The notes: generated by a model from the sequence alone, not told the origin. Counted from the first letter of the stretch, positions 57,438 through 64,000 are shown. The stretch: 64,000 nucleotides of DNA from Chryseobacterium formosum (GCF_026460885.1 NZ_JAOVZW010000018.1:62001-126000); one strand, 5' to 3'. Translations and numbers: made by a program.

Positions 57438-57554
57438 GTCACTTCGAGTAGATTTTTAAAGAAAATCGTATCGAGAAGCTTGTAATTGCAAGAATAAACC
57501 CTATTCTCGATACATTTTTTCTCCACTTTGTTACGAAAAAACACTCGAATTGAC
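57438..57554. repeat. Nested palindromic (MITE-like) element
   Basis: The outer arms GTCACTTCGAGT and ACTCGAATTGAC (one mismatch) enclose perfect inner arms GTATCGAGAA (57468-57477) and TTCTCGATAC (57504-57513). About 117 bases, in the gap upstream of the 56.6-kb secreted gene. Single copy in this window and distinct from the TGTCATGTTGAGC family. Confidence 0.7.
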
Positions 57555-57617
57555 GAATCTCCATTTAAAACTTCGCAAAATGCATCACGGATATTATATA
57601 TTAATAAGCATGAAGAT

Positions 57618-58136
57618 TTATGGTTTCCAAAACGACCAAACGGTACCGTTGTAAACCGCAATCTGTTTTTTTGTAAGATCATAAACCATCATTCCGGAAG
57701 CAGGATTAATGATGTTGAGATGCGGACTTGCCACTCTTGGTAAAATCATTGCCTTATCGCTATCAGACAAAACCAGTACTCCCGCTGTACCATCTGTAGC
57801 ACCGTTGGTTCCTATTGCAGATTTTGCTGCTGTGTTTTCGGTTTTTGTAGTTTGTATAGCTATACTTGCTGCGCCTGTTGCGTCTACAGACATATCAAAC
57901 CAACTGTTGTCTTTCAGGTATTTTACCTTATAATCGGTAACATCGTAAATGATGGTACCATTTTCTGTGATAGACGATTTATTTTCTACGTAAGGCAATA
58001 TCATCCCTTTGTTTTCTGTGTCGGCGAATTCCAGAGAGACTGAGGTATTAGATACAGCTGGTTTTCCTATTGCGACTTGTGATTTTGCTGCAGTTGCTGT
58101 GATTAGCATGGCAAGGATTAGGAAGGTATTTTTCAT
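57618..58136 (-). CDS. Secreted protein with repeated MMVYD-type motifs
   Basis: 172 residues: signal peptide (MKNTFLILAMLITATAAKSQ), then two similar units. The first has VSLEFADTENKGMILPYVEN ... TIIYDVTDYKVKYLKDNSWF; the second has VLVLSDSDKAMILPRVASPH ... GMMVYDLTKKQIAVYNGTVW. The latter tail closely matches the C-terminus of the large adhesin at the right edge (EGMMVYDATNKCLKIY). Typical of flavobacterial surface proteins; ligand unknown. An inverted-repeat element lies just upstream. Confidence 0.75.
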   Translation of the reverse strand: MKNTFLILAMLITATAAKSQVAIGKPAVSNTSVSLEFADTENKGMILPYVENKSSITENGTIIYDVTDYKVKYLKDNSWFDMSVDATGAASIAIQTTKTENTAAKSAIGTNGATDGTAGVLVLSDSDKAMILPRVASPHLNIINPASGMMVYDLTKKQIAVYNGTVWSFWKP

Positions 58137-58186
58137 AGTGTGTATTTTAATTTTTTCACTCCTTATACGGGAGATTGTTGTTTTTG

Positions 58187-58324
58187 TTTGTTATGTTGAG
58201 CAGAGTGTAACGACATCGAAACATTTCTGCGGCTTTTATATGAACTTCTTCTCTTCGTGGAGATTCTTCGACCTCGTTTCAGAACTCCGTTCGTTGACCT
58301 TCAGTCAATGCTCAGAATGACAGT
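58187..58324. repeat. Inverted-repeat element, copy A
   Basis: It begins TTATGTTGAGCAGAGTG and ends CTCAGAATGACAGTG; the core contains ACATCGAAACATTTCTG and GAGATTCTTCGAC. Compared with copies B-D it carries extra bases (TTTCAGAACTCCGTTCGTTG) before the right end. Between the start of the 57.6-kb gene and the GIY-YIG gene. Confidence 0.75.
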
Positions 58325-58336
58325 GTCTCATAATTC

Positions 58337-58645
58337 TTATATCTCATCATTTAAAGATTTCCATTCGGGATTAAAAGCATTAATCAATTTTTCTTTCTTT
58401 TCCCTTTTCCAACCTTTCAGCTGTTTTTCTCTGTTAATCGCTACTTCCACATCTTGAAAGTGTTCATAGTAGATGAGATAAAAACTTTTATACTTCTGCG
58501 AGAAATGCAAATCATGAGCTTCCGGATTCCGATGCCAAAACAGCCTTTCTTTTAAGTTGTTTGTAATCCCTATGTACAAAACAGTTTTGATTTTGTTTGT
58601 CAGGATGTATACATAATAATTATGCGTTCCTTTTGTTTTGTACAT
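58337..58645 (-). CDS. GIY-YIG nuclease domain protein
   Basis: 102 residues forming one GIY-YIG domain: YYVYILTN (first motif), VLYIGITNNLKERLFWHRN (second motif with the conserved Arg), and INREKQLKGWKREKKEKLIN with the catalytic-type Glu. The family contains structure-specific or homing-type endonucleases; standalone short members (UPF0213-like) have unproven roles. Here the gene is bracketed by inverted-repeat copies A and B, 12 and 27 bases away, which is notable. Same strand as the surface genes. Confidence 0.88.
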   Translation of the reverse strand: MYKTKGTHNYYVYILTNKIKTVLYIGITNNLKERLFWHRNPEAHDLHFSQKYKSFYLIYYEHFQDVEVAINREKQLKGWKREKKEKLINAFNPEWKSLNDEI

Positions 58646-58672
58646 TTTAGTTTTACTTAAACTGTTATTGAT

Positions 58673-58780
58673 TTGTCATGTTGAGCAAAGCAGCAACGTC
58701 GAAACATCTCTTTATCTTTTATAAGAACTTCTATGCTTCGAGAGATTCTTCGACTCCGTTGCACTTCGCTCAGAATGACA
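58673..58780. repeat. Inverted-repeat element, copy B
   Basis: Left end TTGTCATGTTGAGCAAAGC, core AACGTCGAAACATCTC and ATGCTTCGAGAGATTCTTCG, right end CGCTCAGAATGACA. Shares ACTTCTATGCTTCGAGAGAT with copy C. About 108 bases, immediately upstream of the GIY-YIG gene. Confidence 0.8.
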
Positions 58781-58805
58781 TTAGTTCGCTTTAATTTACG
58801 GCGGT

Positions 58806-58938
58806 TTGTCATGTTGAGCAGAGCGTAGCGGCGTCGAAACATCTCTGCAGTCTTTGTATGAGCGTCTTCTCTTTATTTTTATGAACTTCTATGCTTCGAG
58901 AGATTCTTCGACTTCGCGCTGCTTCGATCAGAATGACA
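58806..58938. repeat. Inverted-repeat element, copy C
   Basis: Left end TTGTCATGTTGAGCAGAGCG, right end GATCAGAATGACA. About 25 bases longer than B, with TGAGCGTCTTCTCTTTATTT inserted before the shared segment. Same orientation as A, B and D. Confidence 0.8.
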
Positions 58939-58963
58939 GAATCTCTCTTTTAGAATCATCGTC

Positions 58964-59028
58964 TCTCACCGTTCGGGTGAAGACTCTCTTACCGCTCGGG
59001 TGAGGGGGTCTCACTCGGGCGGTGAGAG
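58964..59028. repeat. Three-fold CACCG-TCGGGTG palindromic cluster
   Basis: CTCACCGTTCGGGTGA (58965-58980), CTTACCGCTCGGGTGAG (58988-59004) and CTCACTCGGGCGGTGAG (59010-59026). The last two pair as a hairpin of about 19 bp with a 5-base loop of G/T; GC-rich in an AT-rich genome. It lies just past the stop of the HU/Ig-fold gene but has no T-run. Confidence 0.65.
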
Positions 59029-59037
59029 CATCTCTTC

Positions 59038-59769
59038 CTATTGTACTGTTAGTACCTTATCAAATTCTGCTGTTCTAGGGTCTTTTAAAAGCTTACTTGC
59101 AGAATATTGCGTTACCACCTCAAGCTTGTAAGTTCCGGCAGACAAAGCAGGAATAATCACGATTAGCTCCGAAGGATTGTTCACTACTACCTCGCTTTCT
59201 TCTACCTGAGTACGATCATTAGTATCTGTATTGATAAAGAATATCCCGTTTGCTGCGGCATCTCCTGCTACTTTAATTTTGCTTCCAGATACTTTCAGAT
59301 TTCGTCCCGGTGTAAGTATATCGTTGATGGTACCACTTTTCACATCTTTTACCTGTAAGATGGCTGATGAAGCATCTGCCACACCCAGAATATTAATTTC
59401 TATATTTGGGATTTCTGCTCTCAGCTTTTCTCCCTGGTTGAACTGGAAAAGAATGCTGTGCTTGGTGCTGTTGAAAGTCTCAGACGGACTGTCAAATACC
59501 CCACGGATCTGAGTTCCTGCCGTGAAATATCCCGTGTTTACCGAATAACCGTCGCATAGTTGATACGCCATTTCCTTAAGAAAAAGCTCTGTAGCATGCT
59601 CCATGGCACCGGCAGAAACATCTGCTCCTCCTCTATTTGCTGCTGATTCACAGATTTGTTTTACGGATAATGAACGCTCACTCACAGTACGTGCGATGAA
59701 ATCGTTCGGGTTGTCTTTGGTTAAAAAGTTATCGTATAGATACGCTTTGATTTTGTGTAAGATTGGCAT
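59038..59769 (-). CDS. HU-like DNA-binding protein with DUF4469 Ig-fold domain
   Basis: 243 residues, no signal peptide. N-terminal HU/IHF-like domain (about 1-125: KAYLYDNFLTKDNPNDFIAR, SERSLSVKQICESAANRGGA, YQLCDGYSVNTGYFTAGTQI) and a C-terminal Ig-like DUF4469 domain (about 135-243: LTPGRNLKVSGSKIKVAGDA, SELIVIIPALSAGTYKLEVV). Bacteroidota-specific; abundant in gut Bacteroides as well. It is unusual to find this cytosolic nucleoid-type protein inside a run of exported surface genes. Repeat copy D lies 37 bases upstream of its ATG. Confidence 0.85.
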   Translation of the reverse strand: MPILHKIKAYLYDNFLTKDNPNDFIARTVSERSLSVKQICESAANRGGADVSAGAMEHATELFLKEMAYQLCDGYSVNTGYFTAGTQIRGVFDSPSETFNSTKHSILFQFNQGEKLRAEIPNIEINILGVADASSAILQVKDVKSGTINDILTPGRNLKVSGSKIKVAGDAAANGIFFINTDTNDRTQVEESEVVVNNPSELIVIIPALSAGTYKLEVVTQYSASKLLKDPRTAEFDKVLTVQ

Positions 59770-59806
59770 TTGTGTATGTATTTAATTGTTAATTTTTTGT
59801 TTTCGT

Positions 59807-59906
59807 TTGTCATGTTGAGCAAAGCGTAGCGACGTCGAAACATCTCTGCAGTCTTTGTAAGAACTTCTTCTCTTTGAGAGATTCTTCGACTTCGCTCAGA
59901 ATGACA
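59807..59906. repeat. Inverted-repeat element, copy D
   Basis: TTGTCATGTTGAGCAAAGCG ... CTTCGCTCAGAATGACA, 100 bases: the most compact copy, with GACGTCGAAACATCTCTGCA and GAGAGATTCTTCGACTTCGC. Lies between the 59.9-kb secreted gene and the HU/Ig gene. Confidence 0.82.
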
Positions 59907-59949
59907 ATACCATGTCTGCCGAAGTCGATCTCTCTCTCTTTTATTATTT

Positions 59950-60588
59950 TTAGCTTCCGTTGCCACTAAGCGCCGGAGCAGTTGTACCCGCTTTACAAGT
60001 GGTAACAATCGATGTACTACAAATTGCCAGCAAAGCACCAGAGGTACCACCACCACCATTCATCGTTAGTGTTGTAAAAGGTGCAGGAGCATGTATGCGG
60101 AAGCGACCACCACCACCATAAGGAGGAAGAGTTCCTGTCCCGGTTATAGTATTCCCGCTGATTGAAGTACTGCAGCTATTGAGTGCAGTTATAGAGATTG
60201 TCCCCCCATTGGATACAAAACGGAAATTTTCACCAGCCTCTGTAGCAGATATTAAAACCACAATATCATTAACGGGATAAGAAAAGGTAAGTGCCGTTTG
60301 CCATGTAGCACTTCCACCAGAACTACTTCCTACCAAAAGACTGTTATTGGAAAATGAATCTACACCGCAACTTGAGTATGTAGCAGCAAATGTTGATACA
60401 AATCCTGTAGAAGCAGATGTTACTGTGATCCCATTAACACTAAATGTGCCATTGGGAGGTATGTTTGCTGTACCTCCACATGCCTGTGCTTTTACCATAC
60501 CGGCACCGGCAAACAGCATTGCCCCCAAAGCCAATATCTTGACTGACGCAAAGGTTTTTCTTATTAAATTATTTTTTATTTTATTCAT
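59950..60588 (-). CDS. Secreted surface-type protein, short paralog
   Basis: 212 residues from MNKIKNNLIRKTFASVKILA; 16 more codons are open upstream but the shared leader fixes the start. Signal peptide ends near VKAQ. The mature domain is Gly/Ser/Thr-rich with beta strands (ITVTSASTGFVSTFAATYSS, VVLISATEAGENFRFVSNGG) and Cys pairs. It stops shortly after TTCKAGTTAPALSGNGS, the same linker as the 56.6-kb and 60.9-kb genes. The leader and 5' UTR are nearly the same as those of the frameshifted neighbour. Confidence 0.7.
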   Translation of the reverse strand: MNKIKNNLIRKTFASVKILALGAMLFAGAGMVKAQACGGTANIPPNGTFSVNGITVTSASTGFVSTFAATYSSCGVDSFSNNSLLVGSSSGGSATWQTALTFSYPVNDIVVLISATEAGENFRFVSNGGTISITALNSCSTSISGNTITGTGTLPPYGGGGRFRIHAPAPFTTLTMNGGGGTSGALLAICSTSIVTTCKAGTTAPALSGNGS

Positions 60589-60614
60589 CTTATTTGTTGT
60601 TATTTTTTTATTAA

Positions 60615-60681
60615 AGATGTTTCTGCAGGTCAGCATGACTGCGCTCTATTCTGAGATCCTTCGGCAGGCTCAGGATGACAG
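60615..60681. repeat. Partial inverted-repeat element, copy E1
   Basis: AGATGTTTCTGCAGGTCAGC ... CTGAGATCCTTCGGCAGGCT then CAGGATGACA. The right half is family-like with GATCCTTCGGC instead of GATTCTTCGAC. It abuts the conserved 5' UTR of the 59.9-kb gene. Confidence 0.6.
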
Positions 60682-60705
60682 TGCTATACTCATAATGACA
60701 GACTT

Positions 60706-60849
60706 TTGTCATGTTGAGCACAGATGAGGTACAAGCACAGCTTGTAACGAAATCTTCGAACGTAGTTCTGTAGCGACGTCGAAACATCTCTGCGACTTTA
60801 TAAGAACATCTTCTCTTTTTGAGATCCTTCGGCTGCGCTCAGGATGACA
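60706..60849. repeat. Inverted-repeat element, copy E2
   Basis: TTGTCATGTTGAGCACAGAT at the left, GCTGCGCTCAGGATGACA at the right. The middle has TAGCGACGTCGAAACATCTC as in D plus an insertion carrying AGCACAGCTTGTAACGAA, which recurs inverted in copy F (TTCGTTACAAGCTGTGCTTG). Confidence 0.7.
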
Positions 60850-60897
60850 GTGCGCAAGCTTAGGATAAGAATACTTTGTTAATAGATTCTTCGGCGA

Positions 60898-60931
60898 GCT
60901 CAGAATGGCAGTGAATATGCCATTCTGAGCG
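60898..60931. repeat. 13-bp perfect palindrome, possible terminator of the 60.9-kb gene
   Basis: GCTCAGAATGGCA and TGCCATTCTGAGC separated by 7-8 bases, 23 bases beyond the stop at 60954 on the minus strand. It is made from two family right ends facing each other (compare GCTCAGAATGACA). Confidence 0.65.
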
Positions 60932-60953
60932 TTTGCCCAAGCATATTTTTATT

Positions 60954-62214
60954 TTAATTAATACTAGGTCCCGTAGATAAGCAACAATTGATTGTTACGG
61001 TTACTGCATTACTTACAGGGCTATAGCAATTATTGGTACTGTCGTAATAAAAAGCATAGTATGTACCTGCCGTACCTACAGCAGCAGGAGTGGAAACAGC
61101 TGTACCGGCATGTGTATTATTATTAAACCATACCAAGCTCGATCCCGAAGGTACGGTTGCTGTATGCAGACTGTTAAGATTCACTGTAGTAGTAGTAGTA
61201 GTAGGACACGTATTGCTAAGCGCAGTACCGGTAAGTGGTGGTGCAGTATATCCTGCGCTACACTCTAAAGAAGTAGTAGAAACAGGACAGAAACTGTTAA
61301 CATTTGCTGCTGTTTTAGACCATGCTCTGCGAGTTATCATAGCAGCCGGGTTATATAGAAAATCATACATCAACTGAGCCAGATTAATGTTTGCCTGACT
61401 ATTATCTCGAATAGCTGTTGATGATGGTGTTAATCCTGTCAGAGAACCTTGCACTTCTCCACTGAGATAGGCGAAACCATTGATTCCCGCTGCTTTTGCA
61501 TTAACATCTCCCGGATAAGAGGGAGCAATAAAATCTGAAGCTGGAGTTCCGCATGTTGCAGCGCTTATAGGTTTTACATATGAGAATACAACAGATTCAC
61601 GTGGTATACCGGAAAATGAATAAGCAGAACCCGTGGTGGCAACAGAAGTAGCTGAGGCATTTAGATTCAACGGACCGCCATTGTTATGATAAGCTCTTAC
61701 AGGATTGGGAAAAGAGGTTGCATCCCATGTACTTACAATAGTTACTCCTGATTGTATCAAAAGCTTTTCGCCAATATATTTATTGACTTCTGTTCCACTG
61801 GCGCTGTCAATGAATACACGCTCCATACTCCCTATCAATATGCCGCCCTGCTTTACGTATGCCACCAGCGCATCTGCCTGTGCCTGTGAAATGATACGTG
61901 AAACCGCAAAATCATTTATAAAAATAGCCTGTATATTTGCATAAGCACTTACCGAAGTAGCCAGGTTAGATGCTATTATTCGGAGCAGTATCTGTAGTCC
62001 GTACGACTCCGTTCATAGTTACATCTCCAAATATACTAGTCAATGTGCTTACATCAACAGGAGTAGCACCAGTACCACTCCCTCCAAATGCAAGCATATT
62101 CAGGTTTTGCTGTCCTTTTGCAGTAACTGCAGTAAATAACAGTAAAACTCCCAAAGCCAATATCTTAAACGATGCAAGGGCTTTCCTTATTAAATTACTA
62201 TATGTTTTATTCAT
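60954..62214 (-). pseudogene. Secreted surface protein split by a frameshift
   Basis: Frame 1 (61966-62214) gives signal peptide MNKTYSNLIRKALASFKILA and the start of a domain (LNMLAFGGSGTGATPVDVST) but stops after TAPNNSI. The rest continues in another frame, open from near 61985 to 60954: IASNLATSVSAYANIQAIFI, VKQGGILIGSMERVFID, then CSAGYTAPPLTGTAL and one C-terminal repeat (LVWFNNNTHAGTAVSTPAAV, YYAFYYDSTNNCYSP). Dropping one A in CCGAATAATAGC (about 61975-61983) would restore one protein of about 419 residues. The 60954-61865 part has only an internal GTG as start. The N-terminal half looks like a GATase-like/DUF4350 alpha/beta fold. It could be a true pseudogene, a phase-variable switch or a sequencing error. 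Confidence 0.75.
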
Positions 62215-62240
62215 CTTATTCGTTGTTATTTTTTATTAAA

Positions 62241-62387
62241 AGATGCTTCGGCAACCATCATGTTCTGAGATCCTTCGACTGTTTCGCTTCGCAGAACTAC
62301 GTTCGCAAACTTCGTTACAAGCTGTGCTTGCTTCTCATTTGCGCTCAGGCTGACAGAGTGCCATACTGAGCGCTTGCCGAAGCATCT
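62241..62387. repeat. Inverted-repeat element, copy F, with 14-bp perfect ends
   Basis: AGATGCTTCGGCAA (62241-62254) and TTGCCGAAGCATCT (62374-62387) are perfect inverted ends. Inside are TGAGATCCTTCGACTGTTTC, TTCGTTACAAGCTGTGCTTG and GCGCTCAGGCTGACAGAGTG. Lies between the stop of the large adhesin and the 5' UTR of the frameshifted gene. Confidence 0.75.
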
Positions 62388-62394
62388 TATTTAT

Positions 62395-64000
62395 TTAGTC
62401 CGGGCAGGTTTGTGTGGTTACACAATGCCATGCCATCGCAGTATCACCAGCTTTTAATGTATATATTTTCAGACACTTATTTGTAGCATCATATACCATC
62501 ATCCCTTCTACAAAGTTTGCCGGTGCAACTCCTACCGGGTTTCCTCCTGAGAATGCTACACGGTTTGGTACAAATCCTTTTGTTTTAGATTCAAGAGCAA
62601 TCCAGCCTCCTTTTCTTGCCATTGGCCAGTTATCATTGTCTGTTGCGCCAGCTCTTCCAAGAGATGTAATTCCTACCTTGGTATCAAGGGTTGTACCTGT
62701 GGTTACACCAGGTTTGTAGCAAGCTGTATTACACTGGCTGTCTACTCCTACTAATACCGGCGTACCTGCCTGAGAATAGCAATTAAGAGCAGGGTCATAG
62801 AAGAACGGCCAATAAAGACCGCTGCCTATAGCTGTAGGATTGTTCACTTGTGATCCTGGTAATCTGCCACTTGTAGAATACCACACCAGCTGCGTTCCTG
62901 CTGGTACAGCGCTGTGTGACAATGCTGCAAGATCTACCGTAGGATAGTTACAACAACTGTTACCTACTACAGTTGCTTTACTTCCCGGGCTGTAGCAATT
63001 GCCTACAGAATCATAATAATAAGCCCAATAGTTGGTAGGTGTAGATGTTGCATTTACCGTAGTGCTGCTAAGCAAGGTAGATGCAGACGGCGTTGCAGAG
63101 TTGTGCCATTGCAGCACAGATCCTGTAGGGGCTGCTGCCACAGTAATTGAAGTAAGGCTTACCTGTTGAGGTATTGCTGCCGTACAAGCTGAGCATACTA
63201 CTGCCAAAACATTGACCGGAGATGATGCCGGAGAATAGCAATTGCTTGAAGAGTTAAAGTAGAATGCATAATACGTACCCGCTCCCACCGCTGTAGGATT
63301 GGTTACCATATTGGTACGGGATGCATCTGTGTACCATATCAACGTAGAGTTAGCAGGTACAGCTCCTGTATGCGCCTGAGTATTAAGGTTGGCAGTGCCT
63401 GCAGGACATTGCGTTGTAGTAAAGGTATTTACCGTTGGCGCTGTAGTTGCACCAGCGCAAGGCGTTACATTTACCTGTACAGTTGCAGAAGGCGTGCTAC
63501 AAGCCGCATTTGTTGCAACCATGTAATAATATCTTGTTCCTGCAATATTGGTAGGCGGAGTATAAGTAGTAGAAGTTGCACCCGAAATCAATGTACCGGT
63601 AGTGTTATCATTAGCCGTATTGCTGTACCATTGATAAGAGGTAGCCCCCGTCGCCGAACCGGTAAGATTGGTTGGCGTTGCATTGTATGCTACGGTCTGT
63701 GTAGCAGGAGTTACTGTAACTGCAGAAGGTGCAGCCGTAACGTTAATTGTAGTCTGAGCTGTGCTGGTACATGTTCCCGTTGTAATTGTCCAGTCGAAAG
63801 TGTAGGCTCCTGTATTCACAAGATTGGTTACTCCACTGTTGTATTGAGCCGGATTTGTAATTACCGGATCTGGTGCACCAGCAGGTTTGGAAGCGATTGT
63901 CCATAATCCTGTGCTTCCTCCTGTTCCCGGATTGTTTCCGTTAAGAGTGGCTGTGGTAATACATGAAATACTTTGAGCTGATCCTGCATTTGCCCCCACT
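62395..64000 (-). CDS. Large secreted adhesin-like protein, 5' end beyond window
   Basis: 534 or more residues; the frame is open to the right edge, so the N-terminus with its signal peptide is missing (the GTG at 63999 is not a real start). Order: PKD-like domain (CITTATLNGNNPGTGGSTGL), Ig-like domain (TPATQTVAYNATPTNLTGSA), then three Cys-bounded repeats with the pattern Val-Asn-Leu...Pro-x-Gly-Thr-x-Leu-x-Trp-Tyr...Tyr-Tyr-Ala-Phe-Tyr...Asn-Cys-Tyr-Ser-Pro, and a C-terminal module CYKPGVTTGTTLDTKVGITS ... GWIALESKTKGFVPNR ... EGMMVYDATNKCLKIYT. Very Thr/Ser/Ala-rich. A cell-surface role is inferred. Confidence 0.8.
   Translation of the reverse strand, partial: VGANAGSAQSISCITTATLNGNNPGTGGSTGLWTIASKPAGAPDPVITNPAQYNSGVTNLVNTGAYTFDWTITTGTCTSTAQTTINVTAAPSAVTVTPATQTVAYNATPTNLTGSATGATSYQWYSNTANDNTTGTLISGATSTTYTPPTNIAGTRYYYMVATNAACSTPSATVQVNVTPCAGATTAPTVNTFTTTQCPAGTANLNTQAHTGAVPANSTLIWYTDASRTNMVTNPTAVGAGTYYAFYFNSSSNCYSPASSPVNVLAVVCSACTAAIPQQVSLTSITVAAAPTGSVLQWHNSATPSASTLLSSTTVNATSTPTNYWAYYYDSVGNCYSPGSKATVVGNSCCNYPTVDLAALSHSAVPAGTQLVWYSTSGRLPGSQVNNPTAIGSGLYWPFFYDPALNCYSQAGTPVLVGVDSQCNTACYKPGVTTGTTLDTKVGITSLGRAGATDNDNWPMARKGGWIALESKTKGFVPNRVAFSGGNPVGVAPANFVEGMMVYDATNKCLKIYTLKAGDTAMAWHCVTTQTCPD

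Larger units (their letters stand above)
60637..60953. other. 317-base repeat-filled gap
   Basis: Holds E1, E2 and the facing-ends palindrome; no coding frame is supported beyond antisense noise. Confidence 0.6.

Noticed and set aside
58009-58457. Plus-strand frames over the repeat and GIY-YIG region
   Set aside because: They are made of repeat sequence and the antisense of the nuclease gene.
58187-62387. CRISPR array
   Set aside because: The repeats are 100-150 bp, irregularly spaced, with genes between them and internal palindromes; there are no short regular spacers and no cas genes.
63370-63906. Open frame of 178 codons on the plus strand
   Set aside because: It is the antisense of the Cys/Thr/Gly-rich adhesin repeats; its Arg/Ser/Cys composition is an artefact of that sequence.

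Overview
The window reads as chromosomal DNA of a low-GC member of the Bacteroidota, most like Chryseobacterium or a close relative (Weeksellaceae, Flavobacteriales). The grounds are three GLPGLI-family proteins, a Bacteroidota-type LptD, secreted proteins ending in a MMVYD...CLKIYT-type tail, A-rich translation starts, and promoters of the Bacteroidota form TTG-N19-TAnnTTTG in front of rplC and rpsL. Genus is an inference.

Layout. 1-7.0 kb: the 5' part of a guanidino-modifying (arginine deiminase superfamily) gene, citrate synthase, enolase, and a four-gene two-component locus (response regulator, unknown soluble protein, unknown membrane protein, histidine kinase), all on the minus strand. 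7.2-7.6 kb: a small lipoprotein. 7.66-21.6 kb: one long minus-strand ribosomal array, rplC-rplD-rplW-rplB-rpsS-rplV-rpsC-rplP-rpmC-rpsQ-rplN-rplX-rplE-rpsN // rpsH-rplF-rplR-rpsE-rpmD-rplO-secY-infA-rpmJ-rpsM-rpsK-rpsD-rpoA-rplQ. A gap after rpsN holds a hairpin and a new -7 promoter box. 21.9-31.5 kb: secreted, lipoprotein, TPR, GLPGLI and iron-permease genes plus a membrane-spanning TPR-HTH regulator. This block separates rplC from the str operon (rpsL-rpsG-fusA-rpsJ, 31.6-35.0 kb). 35.1-54.4 kb: mixed housekeeping and envelope genes (membrane protein, Dps, pncB, lipoproteins, rmuC, a SpoU methyltransferase, folate cyclo-ligase, TrhO, HtrA/DegP, RidA, LptD, N-acetylmuramoyl-alanine amidase).

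54.5-64 kb is an accessory region that begins at a tRNA-Glu gene. It holds an AraC-type regulator, two small HTH proteins, and a run of minus-strand secreted or surface proteins, several sharing leader peptides and a Cys-x-Ala-Gly-x-Thr-Ala-Pro linker. It also holds an HU/Ig-fold protein, a GIY-YIG nuclease, and many copies of a 100-150 bp inverted-repeat element with ends like TGTCATGTTGAGC / GCTCAGAATGACA. One surface gene is frameshifted, and the last one runs off the right edge.

The items I rate highest are: (a) the repeat family lying beside the GIY-YIG gene and the starts or ends of paralogous surface genes; (b) a TrhO whose extra C-terminal segment looks like the C-terminal beta-barrel of the U32/TrhP family, the other route to the same tRNA modification; (c) the terminator-plus-promoter break inside the spc ribosomal operon; (d) a small minus-strand gene or RNA with its own terminator between the iron permease and the TPR-HTH regulator; and (e) the uncharacterised two-component locus. 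All identifications come from reading the sequence; no database search was possible.
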